A stretch of DNA of 8,478 bases from an uncultured Clostridia bacterium (GTDB lineage: Bacteria > Bacillota > Clostridia > Oscillospirales > Ruminococcaceae). The stretch spans positions 1 to 8,478 of the forward strand of contig CANRDG010000080.1 of NCBI GenBank assembly GCA_947629275.1, read 5' to 3'. A program made the position numbers and the translations under genes. Below the pieces are notes generated by a model. That model did not search any database, was not told the origin of the DNA, and saw only the letters and a list, made by a program, of their open reading frames with translations. Below, in pieces: positions 1 through 5,751 of this stretch (the first letter of the stretch is position 1; each line of letters starts with the position of its first letter).

Positions 1-12
1 CGGTACCCTCAC

Positions 13-50
13 GCTATAATAATTCGCTTGTAAAAGCTCATTATTATAGC
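13..50. repeat. AT-rich inverted repeat / hairpin at left edge
   Basis: Arms GCTATAATAA (13-22) and TTATTATAGC (41-50) are perfect complements. T23-A40 extends the stem to 11 bp, and an inner GCTT (26-29)/AAGC (34-37) stem shares the same centre and closes a GTAA loop. No T-tract follows, so it is a poor terminator on its own. It could be the 3' part of an upstream transcript, or a palindromic binding site lying 145 bp before a tyrosine recombinase gene. The structure is seen directly; the role is unknown. Confidence 0.6.
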
Positions 51-65
51 TGCGCCGATAGAGGT

Positions 66-104
66 GTAAAATTCGGGAAGTGAATTCCCGAATTTTACTT
101 TTAT
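66..104 (+). terminator. Intrinsic terminator of an upstream transcript
   Basis: A perfect 14-bp stem (66-79 with 85-98, arms GTAAAATTCGGGAA and TTCCCGAATTTTAC) encloses a 5-nt loop. On the + strand it is followed directly by the T-rich run TTTTATTTT. No T-run follows it on the - strand, so it points rightward. It probably ends a gene or RNA that begins left of the window and insulates the recombinase gene downstream. Confidence 0.8.
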
Positions 105-141
105 TTTAAAATATATTTTGACAATCTGTGTTCTTTTTTTC

Positions 142-170
142 TTGTTAAAAAACCGCGAATATTGTATAAT
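142..170 (+). promoter_or_regulatory. SigA-type promoter of the recombinase gene
   Basis: The -35 is TTGTTA (142-147) and the -10 is a perfect TATAAT (165-170), with a 17-bp spacer. Transcription would begin near 176-178, giving a leader of under 20 nt that is almost only the ribosome-binding site. Confidence 0.75.
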
Positions 171-178
171 TATAGTGA

Positions 179-186
179 AAGGAGGT
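179..186 (+). promoter_or_regulatory. Ribosome-binding site that fixes the recombinase start
   Basis: AAGGAGGT lies 8 nt before the ATG at 195. An in-frame ATG at 162 overlaps the predicted -10 and lies upstream of the expected transcript start, so it cannot be the real start. Confidence 0.8.
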
Positions 187-194
187 CTTTCGCT

Positions 195-998
195 ATGTTT
201 GAAAATTTTGAAAGACATTTAAAAGAACAGGAACTGTCAAAAAACACTGTAGACTCATATATGTTCGCGGTAAGGCAGTTTCACGAAAATTACGGTACTG
301 TAACACTAAAGAACCTGCGTTCCTACAAAACGTGGCTGATCGAAAACTACAAACCAAAGACCGTAAATCTGCGGCTGAGGGCGATCAACTGTTATTTGGA
401 GAGCATAGGCAAGGAGAAGTGGAAACAGCCCGTTGTGAAGATCCAGAACAAAACGTTTCTCGAAAACGTAATTAGCGAGGCTGACTACGAATATTTCAAA
501 AGCCGCCTGAAAGAGGACGGCGAGATGTTCTGGTATTTCGTCATACGCTTTCTTGCCGCAACGGGGGCGCGCGTAAGCGAACTTATCCAAATAAAAGCGG
601 AACACATACGGCTCGGCTATCTCGATCTCTATTCCAAAGGCGGCAAGCTGAGACGTATATATTTTCCCTCATCGCTGCAAAGAGAGGCGCTTGAATGGCT
701 TGCGGAAAGCGGCATAAAAAGCGGCTTTGTTTTTCTCAACAAATACGGCGAACGCATTACCACGCGCGGCATTTCGGGGCAGCTAAAGCGCCTTGCCGAG
801 CGATATGGCATTGATACCGCGGTAGTTTATCCGCACTCTTTCAGGCACAGATTTGCAAAAAGCTTTCTTGAGCGGTGCAACGATATTGCGTTTCTTGCCG
901 ACCTTATGGGGCATGAGAGCATAGAAACAACGCGCATATACCTGCGAAAGACCGCCACCGAACAGCGCGAGATAGTCAATAAGGTGGTTGACTGGTAG
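195..998 (+). CDS. Tyrosine recombinase / phage-type integrase (XerC/D-like, solo)
   Basis: This 267-residue protein should cut and rejoin DNA at a specific site through a 3'-phosphotyrosine intermediate. Residues 1-85 form a SAM-like core-binding N-domain (SKNTVDSY, then KPKTVNLRLRAI). Residues 95-267 form the catalytic domain with a complete active-site set: R126 in ATGARVSEL, K148 in the SKGGK turn, H214 and R217 in HSFRHRF, H240 in LMGH, and nucleophile Y249 in TTRIYL. It is shorter than housekeeping XerC/XerD (about 295-305 residues) and has no Arm-type DNA-binding domain, which fits small clostridial Xer-like or phase-variation recombinases better than prophage integrases. No excisionase, phage gene or transposon gene lies nearby. 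It has its own promoter, and the only inverted repeats beside it are at 13-50 and 66-98. The enzyme class is secure; the target site and role are not known. Confidence 0.93.
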   Translation: MFENFERHLKEQELSKNTVDSYMFAVRQFHENYGTVTLKNLRSYKTWLIENYKPKTVNLRLRAINCYLESIGKEKWKQPVVKIQNKTFLENVISEADYEYFKSRLKEDGEMFWYFVIRFLAATGARVSELIQIKAEHIRLGYLDLYSKGGKLRRIYFPSSLQREALEWLAESGIKSGFVFLNKYGERITTRGISGQLKRLAERYGIDTAVVYPHSFRHRFAKSFLERCNDIAFLADLMGHESIETTRIYLRKTATEQREIVNKVVDW

Positions 999-1036
999 AC
1001 CTTGCACTTATTTGTGTAAAAAATGCCCTGCGGCTC

Positions 1037-1065
1037 TTGAAAAATTCTTGCATATGGTATATAAT
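1037..1065 (+). promoter_or_regulatory. SigA-type promoter of the orf148-dehydrogenase-kinase-proBA operon
   Basis: TTGAAA (1037-1042) and TATAAT (1060-1065) are separated by 17 bp. The start point would be near 1072, giving a leader of about 47 nt with no recognisable riboswitch or T-box. No terminator is visible between the recombinase stop at 998 and this promoter, so some read-through from the recombinase transcript is possible. Confidence 0.75.
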
Positions 1066-1118
1066 AGATATAACTATGTAGTGATAACCATGCTATGAAC
1101 GAAAGGCGGTAATATAAA

Positions 1119-1565
1119 TTGTTTGATATAACTTTGTTTGCAGGCAAAAGCGGTATGCAGAACGTATACGCGCCGCTGCCGTTTGTGGCGCACCTTGTTT
1201 TCTGCGCGCTGGCAACGCTTTTGTACGCGGTGCTTTTCAACAGGCGCGGCAAAAAGCATTACCTTGTGCTGATGATAGCCATTGACCTTACGCTGATGAC
1301 GCAGTTCTGGACGGACGAAATAGTTATCTTCGCGGTAGGTTTTGCAGAGGTAGTAATGCTTATCATCGCAGGCGTGCTGGCGTATCAGAGCGCCAAAGAG
1401 GACAAAGCAATGGCAGAAAAGCGCAAACAGGAGGCACGGCTTCACAGGCTTGAAATAGAGCAGCGGCGGCAATCGGAAAAGCTTTTTGTAAAGCAGGAGT
1501 ATATAGACAAAAATTTCGGGAAAGGCATTGTCGATCACGCGTTTGACGAGGACGACGATGAGTAA
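1119..1565 (+). CDS. Small membrane protein with coiled, acidic C-terminal tail, unknown function
   Basis: I do not recognise the family. The 148-residue protein reads as three membrane helices (about 20-40, 47-63 and 67-89) with a short NRRGKK loop between the first two. A highly charged, probably helical stretch follows (about 91-125, rich in K, E, R and Q, coiled-coil-like), and the protein ends in an acidic DEDDDE tail. By the positive-inside rule, the NRRGKK loop and the long tail would both be cytoplasmic, which would need one of the helices to be re-entrant or peripheral; the topology is uncertain. The start is TTG at 1119, preceded by AAAGGCGGT (1102-1110); no in-frame ATG lies close to that site. 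It is the first gene after the operon promoter and ends 5 nt before the dehydrogenase start. A scaffold or membrane-anchor role is only a guess. Confidence 0.75.
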   Translation: MFDITLFAGKSGMQNVYAPLPFVAHLVFCALATLLYAVLFNRRGKKHYLVLMIAIDLTLMTQFWTDEIVIFAVGFAEVVMLIIAGVLAYQSAKEDKAMAEKRKQEARLHRLEIEQRRQSEKLFVKQEYIDKNFGKGIVDHAFDEDDDE

Positions 1566-1570
1566 GAATT

Positions 1571-2527
1571 ATGAAGAAGCTTGTTATTCTTGACAGTGAA
1601 ACGGTAACTAAAGGTGATGTTTCTTTAGATGAAGTTACCGCCCTTTGCGAAACCAAAATTTTCGGCTATACCCCGAATGACGAAGTCGCCGACAGGATAG
1701 GCGATGCAGATGCGGTCATATGCAACAAATGCCTTATCACTGAAGATGTTTTTGATAAGTGTAAAAATCTAAAGTACGTCGGGCTTTTTGCAACGGGATA
1801 TAATAATGTTGACATTAAATCTGCCAAAAAGCACGGTGCGGCGGTGTGCAATGTGCCGAGCTATTCAACAAATTCGGTCGCGCAGCATACGTTTGCTTTT
1901 CTTTTGAATTACTTTAACAAGACCGCCAAGTACGCTGAAACCGTTGCAAACGGCGACTGGGTGAATTATAAGTTGTTTTCGTACTTTTATATACCTATCA
2001 CAGAGCTTGCAGGGCTTACCATGGGCATTATAGGCTACGGCGAGATAGGCAGAAAGACCGCCGAGATCGCAAGGGCTTTCGGCATGAACGTTATAACTTA
2101 TACGCGCTCGCCGCAAAAGGTAACAGACGGCACAAGGGTGTACACTTTGCCGCAGCTTTTAAGTGAAGCAGATGTTGTGTCGCTCCACTGCCCTCTTACA
2201 AAAGACAACGAAAAAATGATAAACAGTGAGGCTCTCTCGATGATGAAGCCGACCGCGATACTTATAAACACCGCAAGGGGCGGGCTTGTAGATGAGCAGG
2301 CGCTGGCAGATGCCCTGAATGGCGGTAAGATAGCCCACGCGTGTTTGGACGTTTTAACAAACGAGCCTATGACGGAAGACTGTCCGCTTAGGTATGCAAA
2401 AAACTGCACCATAACGCCGCATATCGCATGGGCGCCTTATCAGACGAGAGTAAGGCTTCTGAAAGAGGTCGCCGAAAACCTGCGCTGCTGGCTTAGTGGT
2501 ACGCCTCGCAACAATGTCGTAAAATAA
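1571..2527 (+). CDS. D-2-hydroxyacid dehydrogenase (hydroxypyruvate reductase / glycerate dehydrogenase-like)
   Basis: This 318-residue protein has the full layout of the D-isomer 2-hydroxyacid dehydrogenase family: a split substrate domain (about 1-100 and 290-318) around a Rossmann domain. Visible motifs are the substrate loop FATGYNNVD (73-81), GYGEIG (155-160) for dinucleotide binding, and the catalytic R236 (NTARGG), E265 (DVLTNEP) and H284 (TPHIAW). The overall pattern, including PSYSTNSVAQHTFAFLL, matches hydroxypyruvate/glyoxylate reductases (HprA-like) better than lactate or phosphoglycerate dehydrogenases, and it has no ACT domain. After the second Rossmann strand the sequence is YTRS (177-180) instead of the aspartate typical of NAD-specific enzymes, which hints at NADPH use. 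The ribosome-binding site is weak and the gene starts 5 nt after the previous stop, so translation is probably coupled. The exact substrate cannot be read from sequence. Confidence 0.9.
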   Translation: MKKLVILDSETVTKGDVSLDEVTALCETKIFGYTPNDEVADRIGDADAVICNKCLITEDVFDKCKNLKYVGLFATGYNNVDIKSAKKHGAAVCNVPSYSTNSVAQHTFAFLLNYFNKTAKYAETVANGDWVNYKLFSYFYIPITELAGLTMGIIGYGEIGRKTAEIARAFGMNVITYTRSPQKVTDGTRVYTLPQLLSEADVVSLHCPLTKDNEKMINSEALSMMKPTAILINTARGGLVDEQALADALNGGKIAHACLDVLTNEPMTEDCPLRYAKNCTITPHIAWAPYQTRVRLLKEVAENLRCWLSGTPRNNVVK

Positions 2528-2538
2528 AGGGTGAACTT

Positions 2539-3024
2539 ATGTTTAGCGAAAAAGTTATCTGCATATGCGGCAAGCTGTGCGGCGGTAAAACTACATATGC
2601 AAAACGCCTGTGTCAGCAGGGCAGCGCGGTCATTTTGTCCGTTGACGAAATAATGCTTGCGGTGTTCGGTCAGTACGCAGGCGACAAGCATGAAATTTAT
2701 GTCCACAGGCTGTATAAGTTTCTGTGCGAAAAAGCCGTGCAGATAGTAAAAGCAGGCGTGAATGTCGTTTTAGACTGGGGCTTTTGGACAAAAGACAACC
2801 GCGACAAAGCCAAAGCGTATTTCAAAGAACACGGCATAAGCTGTGAGATACACTATATAGATATTTGCGACGAGGACTGGGCAAAGTTTATAGAAAAGCG
2901 AAATGCCTCTGCTGAGGCACATAAAGATCGCGCCTATTATGTAGACAGCAAGCTTGTAGAAAAATTCAACAATATGTTCGAGATGCCCTCAAAAGAGGAG
3001 ATCGACGCATGGATAATAATCTAA
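2539..3024 (+). CDS. Small P-loop kinase-like ATPase (AAA_33 type), substrate unknown
   Basis: This 161-residue single-domain protein starts with a Walker A motif, GKLCGGKT (11-18), on the first strand. D36 in SVDE lies at the end of the second strand, where related kinases hold the phosphate acceptor. The VVLDWGFWTKDNRDKA block (76-91) and the HYIDICDEDWAKFIEKRN block (105-122, with R121 in the lid position) resemble small bacterial predicted kinases of the AAA_33/COG0645 type. This fold group also includes chloramphenicol phosphotransferase and zeta-toxin kinases. The substrate is unknown. AAAGGGTGA (2526-2534) precedes the ATG, and the gene sits 11 nt after the dehydrogenase and 19 nt before proB, so it is almost certainly co-transcribed with both. 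No antitoxin-like partner is adjacent. Confidence 0.85.
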   Translation: MFSEKVICICGKLCGGKTTYAKRLCQQGSAVILSVDEIMLAVFGQYAGDKHEIYVHRLYKFLCEKAVQIVKAGVNVVLDWGFWTKDNRDKAKAYFKEHGISCEIHYIDICDEDWAKFIEKRNASAEAHKDRAYYVDSKLVEKFNNMFEMPSKEEIDAWIII

Positions 3025-3043
3025 ACCCAAGGAGAGTTTTAAT

Positions 3044-3844
3044 ATGCAAAGCGAAAACGAAATAAAGAAAAGAGTGGTAGTAAAGCTAGGTACTTCTACC
3101 TTGACCCATAAGACAGGCAGACTGAATATAAGGCGCATAGAACGAATAGTAAAAAACCTTGCCGATATGCATAACGGCGGCTGGGAGATAATACTTGTTT
3201 CAAGCGGCGCGATAGGTCTCGGCATGGCAAAACTGGGACTTATCGAAAAGCCTAAAGATACGCCGCTCAAACAGGCGTGCGCGGCTGTTGGTCAGTGCGA
3301 ACTTATGTATTTTTACGACAAGATGTTTTCAGACTATAATCTCAACGTCGCCCAAATGCTGCTGACAAAATATATTTTGCTTGAAGATAGAAAAAAGAAC
3401 GTGCAGAACGCTCTGAAAGAACTGCTGAAATTCAATGTCATTCCCATAGTCAACGAAAATGATACCGTGGCTATAGACGAACTGGAGCTTGAAGTCGGCG
3501 AGAATGATTCTCTTGCCGCAACAGTGGCAGTGCTTGCAGAGGCGGATATGCTCGTTATAATGTCCGACATTGACGGCCTTTACGACGACGACCCGAGAAA
3601 GAACCCCGAAGCAAAACTTATTTCGGCGGTGTACGATATCGACGACCATGTGAGAGAGCTTGCAGGCGGCGCAGGTACGGCGCTCGGCAAAGGCGGCATG
3701 AAGACCAAAATAGACGCCGCACAGATAGCTGTAGAAAACGGCATTGATATGCTGATAGTCAACGGCAGAGACCCCGATGTGCTGTACGACGTGTTTGAGC
3801 GCAAGCCTGTAGGCACTCTGTTCAAAGCCAAAGAAAATACCTGA
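3044..3844 (+). CDS. proB: Glutamate 5-kinase, short form without PUA domain
   Basis: ProB phosphorylates the gamma-carboxylate of L-glutamate with ATP, the first and usually proline-inhibited step of proline synthesis in the cytoplasm. The 266-residue protein is one amino-acid-kinase domain: VVVKLGTSTL (11-20, K14 for phosphate binding), SSGAIGLG (53-60), AAVGQ (80-84), the glutamate-binding VIPIVNENDTVA (132-143) and GENDSLAA (152-159), MSDIDGLYDDDPR (173-185), and GTALGKGGMKTK (211-222). Many bacterial ProB proteins are about 365-375 residues with a C-terminal PUA domain; this one ends right after the kinase domain, at a normal stop with proA following 14 nt later, so it is a natural short form and not a truncation. 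AAGGAG (3029-3034) lies 9 nt before the ATG. Confidence 0.96.
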   Translation: MQSENEIKKRVVVKLGTSTLTHKTGRLNIRRIERIVKNLADMHNGGWEIILVSSGAIGLGMAKLGLIEKPKDTPLKQACAAVGQCELMYFYDKMFSDYNLNVAQMLLTKYILLEDRKKNVQNALKELLKFNVIPIVNENDTVAIDELELEVGENDSLAATVAVLAEADMLVIMSDIDGLYDDDPRKNPEAKLISAVYDIDDHVRELAGGAGTALGKGGMKTKIDAAQIAVENGIDMLIVNGRDPDVLYDVFERKPVGTLFKAKENT

Positions 3845-3858
3845 CGGGAGGCACAGTT

Positions 3859-5118
3859 ATGAACGATCTGAATTATATAGAAGTACTCGGCGTAAACGCC
3901 AAAAAAGCGAGAGCTGAACTCGCCGCGGCAATGACTTCTCAGAAAAATGATGCCCTTAATGAGATAGCGCATATCCTGCGAAGAAGCAGCGAAAAAATAA
4001 TCTCTCAAAACCAGATAGACATAAAAAACGCCAAAGAACGCGGTATCTCTCAGGCAATGCTTGACAGGCTCGCGCTTAACGAAAGCCGTATAGAAGCGAT
4101 TGCCTGCGCCTGTGAGAACCTTACCAAACTTGACGACCCCGTGGGTATGGTAGACGGCGGCGGAACGCGCCCCAACGGCATAAGAATAGTAAAAACGCGC
4201 GTGCCGCTCGGTACTATCGGCATGATATATGAAGCGCGCCCGAATGTTACTGTCGATGCAGCGGCTTTGTGCCTTAAAAGCGGTAACGCGGTCATATTAA
4301 GGGGCGGCAAAGAGGCTTACTATTCAAACAAATGCCTCGTTGACCTTATGCGCATGGCAGTTGAGCGCGCAGGCTTTGACCCCAACATAATACAGCTAGT
4401 TGAGAATACCGCGCGCGAGGTCGCCACCATGATGATGAAAGCCAACGGATATATAGATGTGCTGATACCGCGCGGAGGTGCAGGGCTGATAAATACTGTT
4501 GTGCAGAACGCCACCGTACCTGTTATAGAAACGGGCAAAGGCAACTGCCATATCTATATTGATGAAAGCGCAGACCTTGATATGGCTGTCGAAGTTACCG
4601 ATAATGCCAAAACTCAGCGCCCGTCAGTATGCAACGCAATAGAGACCTGCCTTGTGCATAGGGCGGTGGCAGAGCGGTTTCTGCTTATGCTGAAAAAGCG
4701 GCTTGATAAACACGGCGTTGAGATTCGCGGCGACAGAATGACAAAAATGATACTCGGCAGCGACGTCGTGGACGTTACCGAGGACGACTATGCCACCGAG
4801 TTTGACGATTATATTTTAGCCGTCAGGGTCGTGGACGACTTTGCGCAGGCGATAGAGCATATACAGAAGTATTCAACGGGACACAGCGAATGTATAATCA
4901 CCGAAAGCCTGTATGCCGCTGAGGAATTTCAGCGCAGAATAGATGCCGCCTGCGTGTATGTCAACTGCTCAACAAGGTTTACCGACGGCGAGCAAATGGG
5001 GCTGGGCGCAGAGATAGGCATATCCACGCAAAAGCTGCACACCAGAGGCCCTATGGGTCTGAAAGAGCTGACGACTATCAAATGGCTGATAAACGGCAAC
5101 GGGCAGATAAGGGCATGA
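3859..5118 (+). CDS. proA: Gamma-glutamyl phosphate reductase
   Basis: ProA reduces the unstable gamma-glutamyl phosphate made by ProB to glutamate-5-semialdehyde with NADPH; the product cyclises to pyrroline-5-carboxylate, which ProC (not in this window) reduces to proline. The 419-residue length is normal for the family. Visible motifs are PLGTIGMIYEARPNVTVDA (116-134), the cofactor-binding SGNAVILRGGKEA (141-153), IPRGGAGL (203-210), the catalytic C258 in RPSVCNAIET, and the C-terminal TDGEQMGLGAEIGIST (375-390) with HTRGPMGL (394-401). It starts 14 nt after the proB stop behind GGGAGG (3846-3851), so the pair is probably translated in step, which suits a labile intermediate passed between the two enzymes. 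A terminator follows at 5141. Confidence 0.97.
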   Translation: MNDLNYIEVLGVNAKKARAELAAAMTSQKNDALNEIAHILRRSSEKIISQNQIDIKNAKERGISQAMLDRLALNESRIEAIACACENLTKLDDPVGMVDGGGTRPNGIRIVKTRVPLGTIGMIYEARPNVTVDAAALCLKSGNAVILRGGKEAYYSNKCLVDLMRMAVERAGFDPNIIQLVENTAREVATMMMKANGYIDVLIPRGGAGLINTVVQNATVPVIETGKGNCHIYIDESADLDMAVEVTDNAKTQRPSVCNAIETCLVHRAVAERFLLMLKKRLDKHGVEIRGDRMTKMILGSDVVDVTEDDYATEFDDYILAVRVVDDFAQAIEHIQKYSTGHSECIITESLYAAEEFQRRIDAACVYVNCSTRFTDGEQMGLGAEIGISTQKLHTRGPMGLKELTTIKWLINGNGQIRA

Positions 5119-5140
5119 AAATTTTCGCTATAGAAGCAAG

Positions 5141-5174
5141 AAACGGTTCTACTCATTTGAGCAGAGCCGTTTTT
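5141..5174 (+). terminator. Intrinsic terminator of the proBA operon
   Basis: The stem pairs 5141-5150 with 5163-5172 (AAACGGTTCT with AGAGCCGTTT, one G-U pair). After one mismatch it continues with CTC/GAG around an ATTT loop, and a run of five T (5170-5174) closes it on the + strand. It begins 22 nt after the proA stop. Confidence 0.85.
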
Positions 5175-5265
5175 CTATTAGAGGCAAGAGGCAAGAAGCA
5201 TGAACTTTTCACAACGCCATTGCACACGTAAGCGCGCACAGGCGAAAAAGCTAAGGTCTTTTCAA

Positions 5266-5296
5266 AGGAAAATCCCTCTCTTGCAGGGATTTTCCT
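5266..5296. repeat. 12-bp perfect inverted repeat
   Basis: AGGAAAATCCCT (5266-5277) pairs fully with AGGGATTTTCCT (5285-5296) around a 7-nt loop. On the - strand the stem is followed by TTTGAAAAG, which is only weakly terminator-like. It lies directly beside the 31-bp palindrome and may belong to the same element. Confidence 0.75.
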
Positions 5297-5297
5297 C

Positions 5298-5328
5298 TTG
5301 TGAAATAGTCCACTGGACTATTTCACAA
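5298..5328. repeat. Perfect 31-bp palindrome
   Basis: The 15-base arm TTGTGAAATAGTCCA (5298-5312) and its exact complement TGGACTATTTCACAA (5314-5328) flank a single central C. The near-absence of a spacer is unusual for a terminator and suggests either a palindromic mobile or dispersed repeat unit, or a dimeric protein-binding or cruciform site. No T-run follows on either strand. Confidence 0.8.
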
Positions 5329-5360
5329 TTCACCTTTTTCAGAGCGCACTCAGTGTCTCA

Positions 5361-5405
5361 GGGACTCTGTCCCCGTACCCCTGCAAGCCTTTTGAAAAAG
5401 GCTTG
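5361..5405. repeat. Paired hairpins, candidate dispersed intergenic repeat
   Basis: GGGAC/GTCCC (5361-5365 with 5369-5373) is followed by CAAGCCTTT/AAAGGCTTG (5384-5392 with 5397-5405). The block reads like the GC-rich short intergenic repeats that I associate with Ruminococcus-type genomes, but that is memory and not a search result. It ends about 28 nt from the stop codon of the - strand membrane gene. Confidence 0.5.
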
Positions 5406-5433
5406 ACCGAAAACTTTTCCGTTTTTCTGCTAT

Positions 5434-5751
5434 TCATTCTCTATCTTTCAAACTCACCAGCACCACCCCAGCAGCAGCACCTATTATCGCGCCGCACACC
5501 GCATAGTACACCTTGACCGATACCCCCAGCTTCACGCATATCACCATGATGACCGCCGCCGCGAGCATGGAAAACAAAAACAGTCCGCCAAAGCAAAGCG
5601 ACAGCCTGTTGCGCCTTGCCCACTGCCGCAGCTTGCCGCCCTCTTTTGGCTCCCTTTTCTTTGCGCGCCGCCTTAAAAACGCGCCTAAAAAAGCGCAGAC
5701 TGCCGCTGTAAAAACAAACGGCAGTCCTGCATATAAAAGCATTGTTTCCAT
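5434..5751 (-). CDS. Small membrane protein coupled to serA, unknown function
   Basis: I do not recognise the family. The 105-residue protein has three likely membrane helices (about 5-27, 50-73 and 80-101). A very basic loop (28-49, RRRAKKREPKEGGK and RQWARRNR) lies between the first two and should be cytoplasmic; the C-terminus ends in KDRE. Its ATG shares one base with the serA stop (TAATG), and AAGAG lies 7 nt upstream inside serA, so translation is very likely coupled to serA. A second in-frame ATG three codons later is a possible alternative start. No signal peptidase site or catalytic motif is seen. The link to serine synthesis is positional only. Confidence 0.75.
   Translation of the reverse strand: METMLLYAGLPFVFTAAVCAFLGAFLRRRAKKREPKEGGKLRQWARRNRLSLCFGGLFLFSMLAAAVIMVICVKLGVSVKVYYAVCGAIIGAAAGVVLVSLKDRE

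Larger units (their letters stand above)
5175..5433. other. Gene-free convergent spacer rich in inverted repeats
   Basis: This stretch separates two converging operons. An open frame on the + strand (5200-5406) runs through it but lacks a convincing ribosome-binding site and is built from the hairpin arms, so I do not call it a gene. A 7-bp tandem GAGGCAA pair lies at 5181-5194. From 5266 to 5405 there are at least four inverted repeats, the main ones listed separately. The - strand operon has no textbook terminator here with a T-run; one or more of these hairpins may end its transcripts. Confidence 0.6.

Noticed and set aside
54..66. GATAGAGGTG resembles the 5' signature of a lysine riboswitch
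   Set aside because: None of the following conserved helices is present; a terminator stem begins at once, and the next gene is a recombinase. Chance match.
3..83. Open frame from the left edge to TGA at 81-83, possible tail of an upstream gene
   Set aside because: It would run through the 13-50 hairpin and end inside the terminator stem; the 27 codons have no recognisable content.
118..123. Perfect TTGACA as a -35 box for the recombinase
   Set aside because: It is 41 bp from the TATAAT and no -10 lies at 16-18 bp. The TTGTTA at 142 has the right spacing.
2539..3024. Zeta-type toxin of a toxin-antitoxin pair
   Set aside because: The fold is similar, but there is no small antitoxin gene beside it, and its neighbours are metabolic genes in one operon.
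5200..5406. 68-codon open frame on the + strand between proA and the - strand membrane gene
   Set aside because: It has no good ribosome-binding site, runs through four inverted repeats and reads as low-sense composition. It is best explained as translation of a repeat element.
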